Shown here piece by piece: positions 40,566-49,801 of a stretch of DNA of 64,000 bases. Below the pieces are notes generated by a model. The model saw only the letters and a program-made list of their open reading frames with translations, was not told where the DNA came from and ran no database searches. Source of the DNA: Prolixibacteraceae bacterium (GTDB lineage Bacteria > Bacteroidota > Bacteroidia > Bacteroidales > Prolixibacteraceae); contig DOAQ01000006.1 in NCBI GenBank assembly GCA_003506435.1, positions 18,554 through 82,553 on the forward strand. The letters run 5' to 3'. The position numbers and the translations under genes are program-made. Numbering within the stretch: the stretch's first letter is position 1; the number at the start of each line of letters is the position of its first letter.

Positions 40566-40951
40566 CATGGAATTAATTTATAGACCATTTAAATAAATGA
40601 TTCCTCCTGCCATAAGGAGAGCTATCTCAAAAAATCATTATACTCACTGAACCCGTCCACCCGGTCCCGACTACCCGGGACCGGGGTCTGGATGTTCAGT
40701 GCATTGGGAATCCTGAAACTATTCCGATAAATCAGGACAGAATGCTTAGTCTGAGACTTTTTAAAACAGCCTCATACATCCTTTGGCATTTCTGTATCAA
40801 ACAGAATGCAGAAATGCCTCACCGGGATAAGAAGGTTTTTGAATCTTGAAAACCGTTCATTTTTCCGGGATATGAAAAGTTGTTTATGCGTGAATTGAAA
40901 GTAAGTGTTTGGTTCAAAGCATCGTAGTTCTAAATTCAAATTGTAAAACTT
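40566..40951. other. Intergenic region between susD and the beta-helix genes
   Basis: No gene is apparent in these 386 bases. It holds a GC-rich imperfect hairpin at 40,644-40,703 with a perfect core CCCGGTCCC/GGGACCGGG, and a 10-bp stem GGCATTTCTG (40,785-40,794) with CAGAAATGCC (40,809-40,818). These probably terminate or protect the susCD transcript. The AT-rich end is the leader of the next gene. Confidence 0.6.
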
Positions 40952-43900
40952 ATGAAAAAATTGTTACTTTTTGTTTTTGTATTGGTCCAGCTCGTTTGCC
41001 GGGCTGAATACGACAGTACCTATGTATTGTCAGTGACTCAGAAGTATGCCATACCTGAGGATGTTTCCAACGGGGATTATGTGGGGACCTGGATGAAAAC
41101 CTGGACCTGGCAATCAGTCGGGACGATCAGTTATTCGATCGAGCAGAACTTCAACAGCGCTTTTTCCATTGACTCCTCATCGGGATTAATAACCATTACG
41201 GATTCCACGAAGATTGACGGCAAGGTTGTTCAGCAGGACACTTTGATCAACCTGATTATCCGTACGACCGATTCCGGGGAAGGGTATGAGTTGGACACGG
41301 CCAGGATATGGGTCAAGGAAAATGCGTATTGCAAGTTTGTTGATCTTGATGCAAGTTCTAGTGGTACAGGGACAAGGACATCCCCTTATAATGACATGGA
41401 TAATATCGGGAGTGGAACTGCGTGGAACGTTGGATTGGGATATTTTTTAAAGCGTGGTACCTCTGAGAGTGCAGAAAGTACTACAATAAGGGCACATTTT
41501 GCCAGTACAGCACACCCCACAATAATTGGGGCGTATGGCCAAGGTGCAATGCCATCATTCAATGGAGCAGGCGCAGGAGCGCAGGCGCAATGCTTCTTTT
41601 TTGGAAACTCAGCAGATCGGTACAATGGTAGGTGTGAGTATATCTATATGTATGATATAGAGATAAGAAATTATGCATGGCAGGCAATAAATGCATATAA
41701 AGACAGTAAAAACATGGGATTTTACAATATTTATATGCACAATAACAATAAAGATACAGGTGGTGAGAGCAATTTAGTGGTTAGCACCGCAAGCTATGCG
41801 GACATATTACAGTATGACCCTTATGAGTTTATCAATTGTCAGTTTGATACCGCAGGCATTAATGTTACCTCTGGAGCTTCACACATAAAAATTGGAACAA
41901 GTCCTGTAACGGTGACCAATTGTCGTTTTGGCATTTCTAATGGAGATTGTTTGCGCCTTGCAGATGGTTCGCATGGGGGAAAAGTAAAACATTGCACTTT
42001 TGATAACGGTATTGAATCTGTCTCATACGGTTATTATAATAACTCACAATGCCGGATGCACAACTCAGTATATGAAGATTGCAGATTTTTTAATGCGGCT
42101 ACCGGCATAATGATGACCTCGCCTACGGATGAGTATTATATTCATCCGGATTATGTAACGATAAAAAATTGCTATTTCTATGGGCAAGGATATGCTTCAA
42201 TATTCATGAATAAAAATGTAAGTGCCGATAATGTGTCAGTAGGTCATGTTTATGAGGATAATTTATTAAAAACAAAGGGATATGGAATTAGGTACAAGGA
42301 TTCACAAGATTTGATTATAAGAAGGAATTCTATTGTGGGTATGGGAACTTTAGCCACAGATGGAATTATAAACGCAGACGCAGATGTTAATACTGATATT
42401 TATTACAATGTGATTTATGGATTTGTGACCAATGGGATTAATTTAACTGTTGGAAGCGGCGCTGAGGTATATAACAATACAGTTGACGGGGCTATCAGTT
42501 TATCAGGGACCACAGAAACGGTGCGGAACAATTTTTTCAAGTCGTTGACCGGCGCTGCGAATTATGACCATAACCTGGATGTTGACGATATTAGTACCGC
42601 GAATTATTTTACCGATTATGCCAACAAGGATTACCGGTTAAAAAGTACGGCCACTTTGGCTATTGACGGGGGGCTTGATTTAGACCTAACACCGGACATA
42701 CAGGGAACAAGTGTTGGGGATTCCCCTGATATCGGCGCTTATGAATATGTTCCCGGAAGTGTCACTGTTACCATTACAGCCTCCGATGCCAATGCTTCCG
42801 AAACAGGCCCGGATTCGGGGACATTTACGGTAAGCCGTGGAGCGGTTACATCGGGTAACTTAACGGTTAATTATGCCAAAAGTGGTAGTACAACATCGGC
42901 AGATTATACACAATCACTAACGGGTAGCGTGACCATTTCCAATGGAAGCTCAACAGCAACGGTCACCATCACCCCGGTCGACGACGCTACAGATGAAGGC
43001 GATGAAACGGTGGTATTGACTCTGACATCGGGTACCGGTTATACAGTGGGTTCACCTTCTACGGCAACGGTAACCATTGCCGATAATGATGGATATCAAA
43101 ATCCTGTTGCGCACTGGATGTTCGAACAGAACGGGGACGATGCTTCGGGGAACGGGCACAATTTGACCCTGTATGGAACTCCATCTTATGTAACCGGAGC
43201 CGATGGATATGGTATCAGCCTGAACGGTTCGGCTTTGTATGCCGATTGCAGCACGGTCGATCTGGGAAGTCAATTCACCATAACCGGATGGTATAAATTT
43301 ACGGGAACGACACAGCGGACACTGGCTGCCAATAGCACATGGCAAACCCCCAATGGTTTTTGGCTGTACATGTACACACCAAGCGGGCAGTTTAGGTTTA
43401 AAACCGGGAATGGCAGTTCAACACTTGAAGCCACTTCAACTACTGGCCATCATACCGATGGGACATGGATTCATTTTGCCGTTGTGGTTAACAAAGCCAC
43501 CGGCACCTGCAACTTTTACGTGAACGGGGTGAATAGAAGCAACAGCAGTCCCATCCGCACCGATTTCGTGACAAATTCCACCATTTTACTTGGAAGGACT
43601 ACTGATAATCAGGCTAAATTGTATGGCAATCTGGATGATGTCAGGATTTATGATTACCAATTGGCCGGATCTGACATTTCGGATATCTACAATCTATTGA
43701 AAAGTGCAAGAGTTACAACGGGTGCGTTTAATCAGGTTGATTCAGACATAACGGTATTCCCGGTTCCCTGCATCGATTTTCTTACAATAAACGGAAGTAA
43801 GGAAATCCGGCAAATCGTTTTGGTCAACCTGCTTGGTCAACCTGTTTTGGAACAGAACAATACAGCAGGCACTTCCAATATAAAGGTAAATACCAGCACA

Positions 43901-43978
43901 TTGAAGAGTGGTTACTATGTTTTAAAACTCATTGACCATTCCGGCAAAATTACTTCCAAAAGTATCGTTAAAAAATAA
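40952..43978 (+). CDS. Large secreted beta-helix protein with Calx-beta, LamG-like and T9SS domains
   Basis: A 1008-residue protein. Signal peptide 1-18 (MKKLLLFVFVLVQLVCRAEY). Residues 20-125 are cadherin-like (AFSIDSSSGLITITDSTKID). Residues 130-590 form a right-handed beta-helix. A Calx-beta domain follows at about 600-705 (SETGPDSGTFTVSRGAVTSG, DDATDEGDETVVLTL), then a LamG/concanavalin-like domain at about 715-910 (VAHWMFEQNGDDASGNGHNL, GNLDDVRIYDYQLAGSDI) and a T9SS tail (ITVFPVPCIDFLTINGSKEI). Probably a surface lyase or glycan-binding enzyme. First and largest of three mosaic paralogs. Confidence 0.88.
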   Translation: MKKLLLFVFVLVQLVCRAEYDSTYVLSVTQKYAIPEDVSNGDYVGTWMKTWTWQSVGTISYSIEQNFNSAFSIDSSSGLITITDSTKIDGKVVQQDTLINLIIRTTDSGEGYELDTARIWVKENAYCKFVDLDASSSGTGTRTSPYNDMDNIGSGTAWNVGLGYFLKRGTSESAESTTIRAHFASTAHPTIIGAYGQGAMPSFNGAGAGAQAQCFFFGNSADRYNGRCEYIYMYDIEIRNYAWQAINAYKDSKNMGFYNIYMHNNNKDTGGESNLVVSTASYADILQYDPYEFINCQFDTAGINVTSGASHIKIGTSPVTVTNCRFGISNGDCLRLADGSHGGKVKHCTFDNGIESVSYGYYNNSQCRMHNSVYEDCRFFNAATGIMMTSPTDEYYIHPDYVTIKNCYFYGQGYASIFMNKNVSADNVSVGHVYEDNLLKTKGYGIRYKDSQDLIIRRNSIVGMGTLATDGIINADADVNTDIYYNVIYGFVTNGINLTVGSGAEVYNNTVDGAISLSGTTETVRNNFFKSLTGAANYDHNLDVDDISTANYFTDYANKDYRLKSTATLAIDGGLDLDLTPDIQGTSVGDSPDIGAYEYVPGSVTVTITASDANASETGPDSGTFTVSRGAVTSGNLTVNYAKSGSTTSADYTQSLTGSVTISNGSSTATVTITPVDDATDEGDETVVLTLTSGTGYTVGSPSTATVTIADNDGYQNPVAHWMFEQNGDDASGNGHNLTLYGTPSYVTGADGYGISLNGSALYADCSTVDLGSQFTITGWYKFTGTTQRTLAANSTWQTPNGFWLYMYTPSGQFRFKTGNGSSTLEATSTTGHHTDGTWIHFAVVVNKATGTCNFYVNGVNRSNSSPIRTDFVTNSTILLGRTTDNQAKLYGNLDDVRIYDYQLAGSDISDIYNLLKSARVTTGAFNQVDSDITVFPVPCIDFLTINGSKEIRQIVLVNLLGQPVLEQNNTAGTSNIKVNTSTLKSGYYVLKLIDHSGKITSKSIVKK

Positions 43979-44003
43979 CAATGAAAGGTTAAATATCAGC
44001 AAA

Positions 44004-44037
44004 CGACACAGGCCCGGCCCTGACCGGATTTGTGTCG
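44004..44037 (+). terminator. Hairpin between beta-helix genes 1 and 2
   Basis: CGACACA (44,004-44,010) pairs with TGTGTCG (44,031-44,037) with further CCGG pairing inside. Without a strong T-run it may act as a processing or weak termination site. Confidence 0.5.
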
Positions 44038-44076
44038 CTTGATTAAAGTTTTATTAGTGGAAAAATCATTATTGAC

Positions 44077-46161
44077 ATGAAAAAATTCATTTTAATCCTG
44101 TTTGTATTGGTCCAACTTGTGTGCCGTGCCGAATACGACAGTACGTATGTATTGTCGGTTGCCCAAAAGTATGCCATACCTGAGGATGTCTCCAATGGGG
44201 ACCATGTGGGCACCTGGCTCAAGACTTGGACATGGGCTTCAGTCGGGACGGTCAGTTATTCGATGGAGCAGAATTTCGACAACGCTTTTTCCATCAATTC
44301 TTCGTCCGGCCTGATAACCATTACCGATGAATCAAAAATTAACGGAAAAGTGGTGCAGCAGGATACCCTGATCAACCTGATTATCCGGACAACTGATTCG
44401 GGTGTGGGATATGAGTTGGATACGGCCAGAATATGGGTAAAAGAGAATGGGTATTGTAAATTTGTAGATTTTTCAGCGGGTTCAAATGGAGATGGCACAA
44501 AGGCAAGCCCTTACAATGATCTGGATGATATTACATGGCAAACAGCTTGCGGCTACTTTTTAAAGCGGGGGACAGTAAAATATGCTGAACATACCAATAT
44601 CAGTACCCATATAGCAAGCACCGTTCACCCTACAATTATAGGGGCTTACGGACAAGGTCGCAAACCGGTTTTCGATGGTACTGGCGGATTGTCCGGATCC
44701 GAATGTTTTTACTTCGGAAGCTCCTCTAACCAGACAAATGGAAGGTGCGAAAATATATATATGTATGATATAGAAATATTTGATTATACATTTACTGCAA
44801 TAAAGTACAATAGAGAAAGTAGAAGCATAGGCTTTTATAATATTTATCTGCATAATAATGATAAAAATGGCCGAGAGGGACAAATGGCCATAAATACAGC
44901 AAGCCTTAATGACACCACCAATTACTGCAAATTTGAATTTATTAATTGTGAGTTTGATACATCTGGGGTTAATGTATCGGATGGAGCCTCACATGTAAAA
45001 ATTGGCGTTTCCCCTGCGATAGTTACAAACAGTCGGTTCGGTGTATGCAATGGTACGCCATTACGGTTCGCAGGTGGAAATTTTGGGGCGTTTTTAAGAC
45101 ATTCAACCGTAGACAGCGGTATACTAAACACCGCATCATACGGTAAATATAACACCGTACAATTAAGAGACCATAACAGTATAATTGAGGATTGCCGATT
45201 ACTTAACTCATCTACCGGCATAATGATGACATCGCCTACAGGTGAGTATTATATGCACCCGGATTATGTAACAATAAAAAATTGCTATTTCTCAGGACAA
45301 GGGTTTGCGGCAATTTTTATGCACAAAAATGTATCAGAGGATAATATATCGGTTGGACATATATATGAAGACAATAAAATAGTAACAAACAGTATAGGCA
45401 TCCGATATAATAAAGCCAAGGATTTAACGATAAGGAGAAACTTGATTGTTGGGTATGGAGCAGCCACTAACGGTATTACAAATTTAACGCAAGATATTAA
45501 TCCTGATATTTATTACAATGTGGTTCAAGGATTTGGGACTAATGGGATTTATTTAACTGTTGGAAGCGGCGCTGAATTGTATAACAATACAGTAGATGGA
45601 ACAATCGACTGTACCGGTGCAAGTTCAGAAATAGCACGGAATAATTTTCATAAAGCATTGACAAGCGTGGCTACTGAATCAAACAATATTGACATTGACG
45701 GAATTGAAACGGCCAATTACTTTCAAGATTATGTCGGACATAATTACATGCTTAAACCAACAGCGATAGAAGCTATTGATAAGGGGCACAATGTTTCACC
45801 GAACCCGGATATTGCAGGGACAAGCATTCCGCAGGGGGTAGCTCCTGACATTGGCGCTTATGAGTATAAGGCAGGAGCAACAAGCAACCTTCAAATCCAA
45901 AGGAATGACCAGAAAGGAATAAAAATTTACCCGAACCCAGCCACCGGGATTGTCCATATCCGCTTTGACAATCTCACGGAGAATATATATCAATCAGAAT
46001 GGTTGAAAATTATCGACCTGCATGGGCGTCAAGTGTTTCAAAAAACTTTGAGCACATTTTTTAAAGAGGACCAGGGGGAGATTGATCTGTCGGGCATTCC
46101 CAAAGGGCTTTACTTGATTTGCTTTGGAAACAGAATGATGGGAAAGCTGGTATTGAAATAG
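44077..46161 (+). CDS. Secreted beta-helix protein with cadherin-like and T9SS domains (paralog 2)
   Basis: A 694-residue protein: signal peptide (MKKFILILFVLVQLVCRAEY), cadherin-like domain (AFSINSSSGLITITDESKIN), beta-helix at about 130-585 with regular Asn-rich turns (FEFINCEFDTSGVNVSDGAS, DLTIRRNLIVGYGAATNGIT), then the T9SS tail GIKIYPNPATGIVHIRFDNL. It lacks the Calx-beta and LamG domains of paralog 1. Likely shares its substrate class. The 3' end is nearly identical to paralog 3 and the middle to paralog 1. Confidence 0.86.
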   Translation: MKKFILILFVLVQLVCRAEYDSTYVLSVAQKYAIPEDVSNGDHVGTWLKTWTWASVGTVSYSMEQNFDNAFSINSSSGLITITDESKINGKVVQQDTLINLIIRTTDSGVGYELDTARIWVKENGYCKFVDFSAGSNGDGTKASPYNDLDDITWQTACGYFLKRGTVKYAEHTNISTHIASTVHPTIIGAYGQGRKPVFDGTGGLSGSECFYFGSSSNQTNGRCENIYMYDIEIFDYTFTAIKYNRESRSIGFYNIYLHNNDKNGREGQMAINTASLNDTTNYCKFEFINCEFDTSGVNVSDGASHVKIGVSPAIVTNSRFGVCNGTPLRFAGGNFGAFLRHSTVDSGILNTASYGKYNTVQLRDHNSIIEDCRLLNSSTGIMMTSPTGEYYMHPDYVTIKNCYFSGQGFAAIFMHKNVSEDNISVGHIYEDNKIVTNSIGIRYNKAKDLTIRRNLIVGYGAATNGITNLTQDINPDIYYNVVQGFGTNGIYLTVGSGAELYNNTVDGTIDCTGASSEIARNNFHKALTSVATESNNIDIDGIETANYFQDYVGHNYMLKPTAIEAIDKGHNVSPNPDIAGTSIPQGVAPDIGAYEYKAGATSNLQIQRNDQKGIKIYPNPATGIVHIRFDNLTENIYQSEWLKIIDLHGRQVFQKTLSTFFKEDQGEIDLSGIPKGLYLICFGNRMMGKLVLK

Positions 46162-46486
46162 GGGCTTATGCGTGAAACACAGATATGCAAAAGATATATG
46201 ATAATCAAAATTCTCTGTTCTGTTCTTTTGGCAGACCGTTCCTCCGAAATGTATAGCGGCTGGATCAATAGACCGGAAGCAGGAGACAATGTAAAGTTGT
46301 TCTTGTCTGCTTTTGCTTATGGCGAGTTCTTCTATATGGCTGTTCAAACGAACCTTCAGTACCGAAAGGAACAATTGCGGGGAACAGGACAGTCATACAT
46401 TTCAGTGAAGATAAAGAATTTTACGTGTATGGGTCTTAAAAGATCGGTTCGTAGTGCGTTAAACCTAAAATTTTAAAGCATTGATT
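46162..46486. other. Intergenic region between beta-helix genes 2 and 3
   Basis: 325 bases with a 102-codon plus-strand open frame that shows no signal peptide, domain or compositional support. I see no repeat or terminator hairpin. It is treated as non-coding leader DNA. Confidence 0.5.
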
Positions 46487-48514
46487 ATGAAAAAAATGTT
46501 ACTAATTGTTTTTGTATTGGTTCAGCTCGTTTGCCGGGCTGAATACGACAGTACCTATGTACTATCTGTTACTCAGAAGTATGCGATCCCGGAAAATGTC
46601 TATCAAAACGATCATGTGGGGACATGGATGAAAACCTGGACATGGCAACCAGTCGGGACGGTCAGTTATTCGATCGAGCAGAACTACAACAACGCTTTTT
46701 CCATCAATTCTTCCTCAGGGTTGATAACTATTTCGGATGCCACGAAGATCAATGGCAAGGTTGTTCAACAGGACACCCTCGTCAAATTGATCATCCGGAC
46801 AACAGATTCAGGGGAAGGATATGAACTGGATACGGCCAGGATATGGGTCAAGGAAAATTCCTGGTGTAAGTTTATTGATTACTCTTATTCAGGAACGGAA
46901 TCAGGGACCCGCTCACAACCCTATAATGATCTGGATGATTTAACGGTAACGGTCGGTTATGGATATTTTGTGAAGAGAGGGAATGTAATCTTAGGGGAAG
47001 CAAATTCATATAGGGCTTTAATCGCTTCTGCAAATCATCCTACTGTTTTTGGTGCATATGGAACCGGAAACAGACCGGAATTTAACGGTAATAATTACGG
47101 GGGGTTTACATTCATCGGCGAAATTGGGAACGAAACGGGCGGAAGGTGTGAGTATATTTATTTCTATGACTGGTATGTCCGGAATTACCAGTATCATGCC
47201 TTTAAAGCGATACGCCTGGTCGGTAATATCGGGATGTACAATTGCTCAATGACTAATAATGAACAAACGGCATCAGAAGCAGTCTGGGTCGGGGCAACAA
47301 GCAGTTACGCGGATTCAACAGCCGTAAGGCCACACGAGTTTATTAATTGCGTTATTGACACTTCCCAAAGTTCGGGAATGAAAATTGGCGTTGGGCCGGT
47401 TACTGTTACGAATTGTAGTGTCAATGGATCAGGAATAAGACTAACGACAGGAATGCATGGGAAAATAAGACATACATTGCTTACCAATTCTCCAACCCAT
47501 GCGATTCAGATAAGAGGTGACTATACTACCGTAGAGGACTGTCGGATAACAGATTCCGATTATGACGGTATTATCTGTGAACTCAACGATAACCCGCACG
47601 GCCCGGATCACATTACTATCAGGAATTGTTATATTGAAAATACTGCTGTGAGGGCTATTACTATTTGGAAATCAAGTGCGGGAGCAAATATCATGCACGA
47701 CTATACTATCGAAGATTGTTCCTTAAAAAGCGGTGACATGGGAATAAGGATAAATCAGGGGAGTGCTATCATTATACGCAGGAATATAATTACAGGGTTT
47801 GGAACCAACGGGGGCATACGGATCAATGACCAATACGGGACGGCTGAGGCGGATAACATTGATATGTACTATAATGTTTTCTATAACAATGGCAATGACA
47901 TCATGGCATTGAATGGTAGCAACCACAAAATTTATAACAATACGTCCGATGGAAATATTAATTTAACAGGATCCACTTTAACGACGGCACGCAATAATTA
48001 TTTCAAGTCACTGACCGGCGCTGCCACCTATGACCATAACCTGGATATTGATACGATCACGACCGCCAACCATTTTCAGTACTATGCCAATCACGATTAC
48101 CGGTTGAGATCCATTGCCTTTAGTTCGATTAACCACGGGTTCAATGTATCATTTACTTCAGATATGATAGGCACAAGCGTTCCGCAGGGGACAGCTCCTG
48201 ACATTGGCGCTTATGAGTATAAGGCAGGAGCAACAGGCAACCTCCAAATCCAAAGGAATGATCAGAAAGGAATAAAAATTTACCCAAACCCAGCCACCGG
48301 GATTGTCCACATTCGTTTTGACAATTTTTCCGAAAATACCTATCAATCTGAATGGTTAAAAGTTACCGACCTGTTTGGCCGTCCGGTGCTTCAGAAACAT
48401 GTAGGTGCATTTTTAAAAGAAAACCAGGGGGCGATTGATCTGTCAGGGCTTACTAAAGGTCTTTATATCGTTCGTTTAGGTGATCATATCATTGAAAAGC
48501 TGGTATTGCAATAG
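46487..48514 (+). CDS. Secreted beta-helix protein with cadherin-like and T9SS domains (paralog 3)
   Basis: A 675-residue protein from ATG 46,487 (MKKMLLIVFVLVQLVCRAEY). Cadherin-like region, beta-helix at about 130-570 (ITIRNCYIENTAVRAITIWK, IIIRRNIITGFGTNGGIRIN) and a T9SS tail matching paralog 2. Its first part is nearly identical in DNA to paralog 1. It ends 20 bp before the SGNH esterase gene, so the two are probably co-transcribed. Confidence 0.86.
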   Translation: MKKMLLIVFVLVQLVCRAEYDSTYVLSVTQKYAIPENVYQNDHVGTWMKTWTWQPVGTVSYSIEQNYNNAFSINSSSGLITISDATKINGKVVQQDTLVKLIIRTTDSGEGYELDTARIWVKENSWCKFIDYSYSGTESGTRSQPYNDLDDLTVTVGYGYFVKRGNVILGEANSYRALIASANHPTVFGAYGTGNRPEFNGNNYGGFTFIGEIGNETGGRCEYIYFYDWYVRNYQYHAFKAIRLVGNIGMYNCSMTNNEQTASEAVWVGATSSYADSTAVRPHEFINCVIDTSQSSGMKIGVGPVTVTNCSVNGSGIRLTTGMHGKIRHTLLTNSPTHAIQIRGDYTTVEDCRITDSDYDGIICELNDNPHGPDHITIRNCYIENTAVRAITIWKSSAGANIMHDYTIEDCSLKSGDMGIRINQGSAIIIRRNIITGFGTNGGIRINDQYGTAEADNIDMYYNVFYNNGNDIMALNGSNHKIYNNTSDGNINLTGSTLTTARNNYFKSLTGAATYDHNLDIDTITTANHFQYYANHDYRLRSIAFSSINHGFNVSFTSDMIGTSVPQGTAPDIGAYEYKAGATGNLQIQRNDQKGIKIYPNPATGIVHIRFDNFSENTYQSEWLKVTDLFGRPVLQKHVGAFLKENQGAIDLSGLTKGLYIVRLGDHIIEKLVLQ

Positions 48515-48534
48515 AATTCAAAATATAAAGTATA

Positions 48535-49632
48535 ATGAGACATTTATTACTGATAATGATTTTATCCTTTGCCTTGTCCGGGACAGGAATAGCTACCGTT
48601 TCAGACAGCCTGAAATATGTGAATGCAACAGAATTTCCGTTGATCGGGAAAGGTTTTGCCGATACACAAAACAGGTATGAACGTTTGCCTGTCCGACTCA
48701 AAGGGAAAACACGTCCGGCGGTGTGGTCACTGTCAAAGAATTGCGCTGGCCTGGCAATCCGGTTTCGGACGAATTCGCCGGTCATTGGGGCCAAATGGGA
48801 GCTTACCGGCAATGTGACAATGAGCCACTTTGCCCCTACCGGGGTTAAGGGTCTTGACCTTTATTGCCTGAAAAACGGAAAATGGCAGTTTGTGAATGTT
48901 GCCCGTCCGTCGGGGAAAACAAATAAAACGGTTATTATAAACCACATGGAAGGCACCGACATGGAATACATGTTGTATCTGCCGCTGTACGACGGACTGG
49001 TCAATCTGGAAATTGGGGTAGATTCAACAGCCACTATTGGCAACCCACAGGTGGATTCTCCCCGGAAGGACAAGCCCGTTGTGTTCTACGGAACCAGCAC
49101 TACTCAGGGAGGGTGCGCTTCACGGGCAGGAATGTCGTACCCCAACCTGCTTTCGCGGATGCTCGACCGGCAGATTATCAACCTGGGGTTCAGCGGAAAC
49201 GGGCAGCTTGACCTGGAGGTAGCCGAAGTAATGGCCGAAATTGACGCTTCCTGTTTTGTGATTGACTGTATCTCCAATGTAACAGAGGAGCAGATGAACG
49301 AAAAGTATATCCGTTTTTTGGAAATCATCCGCGAAAAAAGGCCTGATGTGCCGGTTTTGCTGGTTGAAAATAACCATTTCCCTCACATGTATTTCGATCA
49401 AACTATATTTGCCCTGGTTCAGCAAAAAAATGAAACGTTAAAGCGAATTTATGCTGAACAGAAAAAGAAAGGCGACAGCAATATCTATTACCTCAAATCT
49501 GACAAATTGATTGGGAATGACTTTGAACCGACCGTTGATGGCGCCCACTTAACCGATCTTGGCTTTTTGAGAATGGCTGAAAATATGTACCCGGTAATCC
49601 GGAAGTTAATTAATTCTACTTTGACAGATTAA
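48535..49632 (+). CDS. Exported SGNH/GDSL hydrolase (two-domain esterase)
   Basis: A 365-residue protein with a signal peptide (MRHLLLIMILSFALSGTGIA). Residues 25-175 form the N-terminal jelly-roll-type SGNH_N domain (GLAIRFRTNSPVIGAKWELT). The hydrolase domain has FYGTSTTQGG with nucleophile Ser188, GFSGNGQLDLE with block III Gly/Asn, and DGAHLTDLG near residue 337 with the Asp-His pair. Probably removes acetyl or other ester groups from the glycan in the periplasm or at the surface. A large hairpin terminator follows. Confidence 0.9.
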   Translation: MRHLLLIMILSFALSGTGIATVSDSLKYVNATEFPLIGKGFADTQNRYERLPVRLKGKTRPAVWSLSKNCAGLAIRFRTNSPVIGAKWELTGNVTMSHFAPTGVKGLDLYCLKNGKWQFVNVARPSGKTNKTVIINHMEGTDMEYMLYLPLYDGLVNLEIGVDSTATIGNPQVDSPRKDKPVVFYGTSTTQGGCASRAGMSYPNLLSRMLDRQIINLGFSGNGQLDLEVAEVMAEIDASCFVIDCISNVTEEQMNEKYIRFLEIIREKRPDVPVLLVENNHFPHMYFDQTIFALVQQKNETLKRIYAEQKKKGDSNIYYLKSDKLIGNDFEPTVDGAHLTDLGFLRMAENMYPVIRKLINSTLTD

Positions 49633-49684
49633 AATTGAAACCGATTTTTTTCCTGATTTACCCCATCCTAAAGGGGTGTCAGGA

Positions 49685-49737
49685 GAAAAATCTACCTGTT
49701 CCCTTTAGGGTTCAGGGTAAAAACAGGTAGATTTTTC
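49685..49737. terminator. Large perfect hairpin terminator
   Basis: A perfect 16-bp stem (49,685-49,700 with 49,722-49,737) with A-rich and T-rich ends suited to termination in both directions. It marks the end of the beta-helix/SGNH transcript. Confidence 0.85.
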
Positions 49738-49801
49738 GAATGTGTAAAAGTAGAATTAAATAAGAATCAAAGGATAAGCTCTTACAATTAATAAAAAGTC
49801 A

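Noticed and set aside
46168..46476. 102-codon plus-strand frame between beta-helix genes 2 and 3
   Set aside because: No signal peptide, domain or homolog-like pattern; the complementary strand is also open, so it is probably chance.
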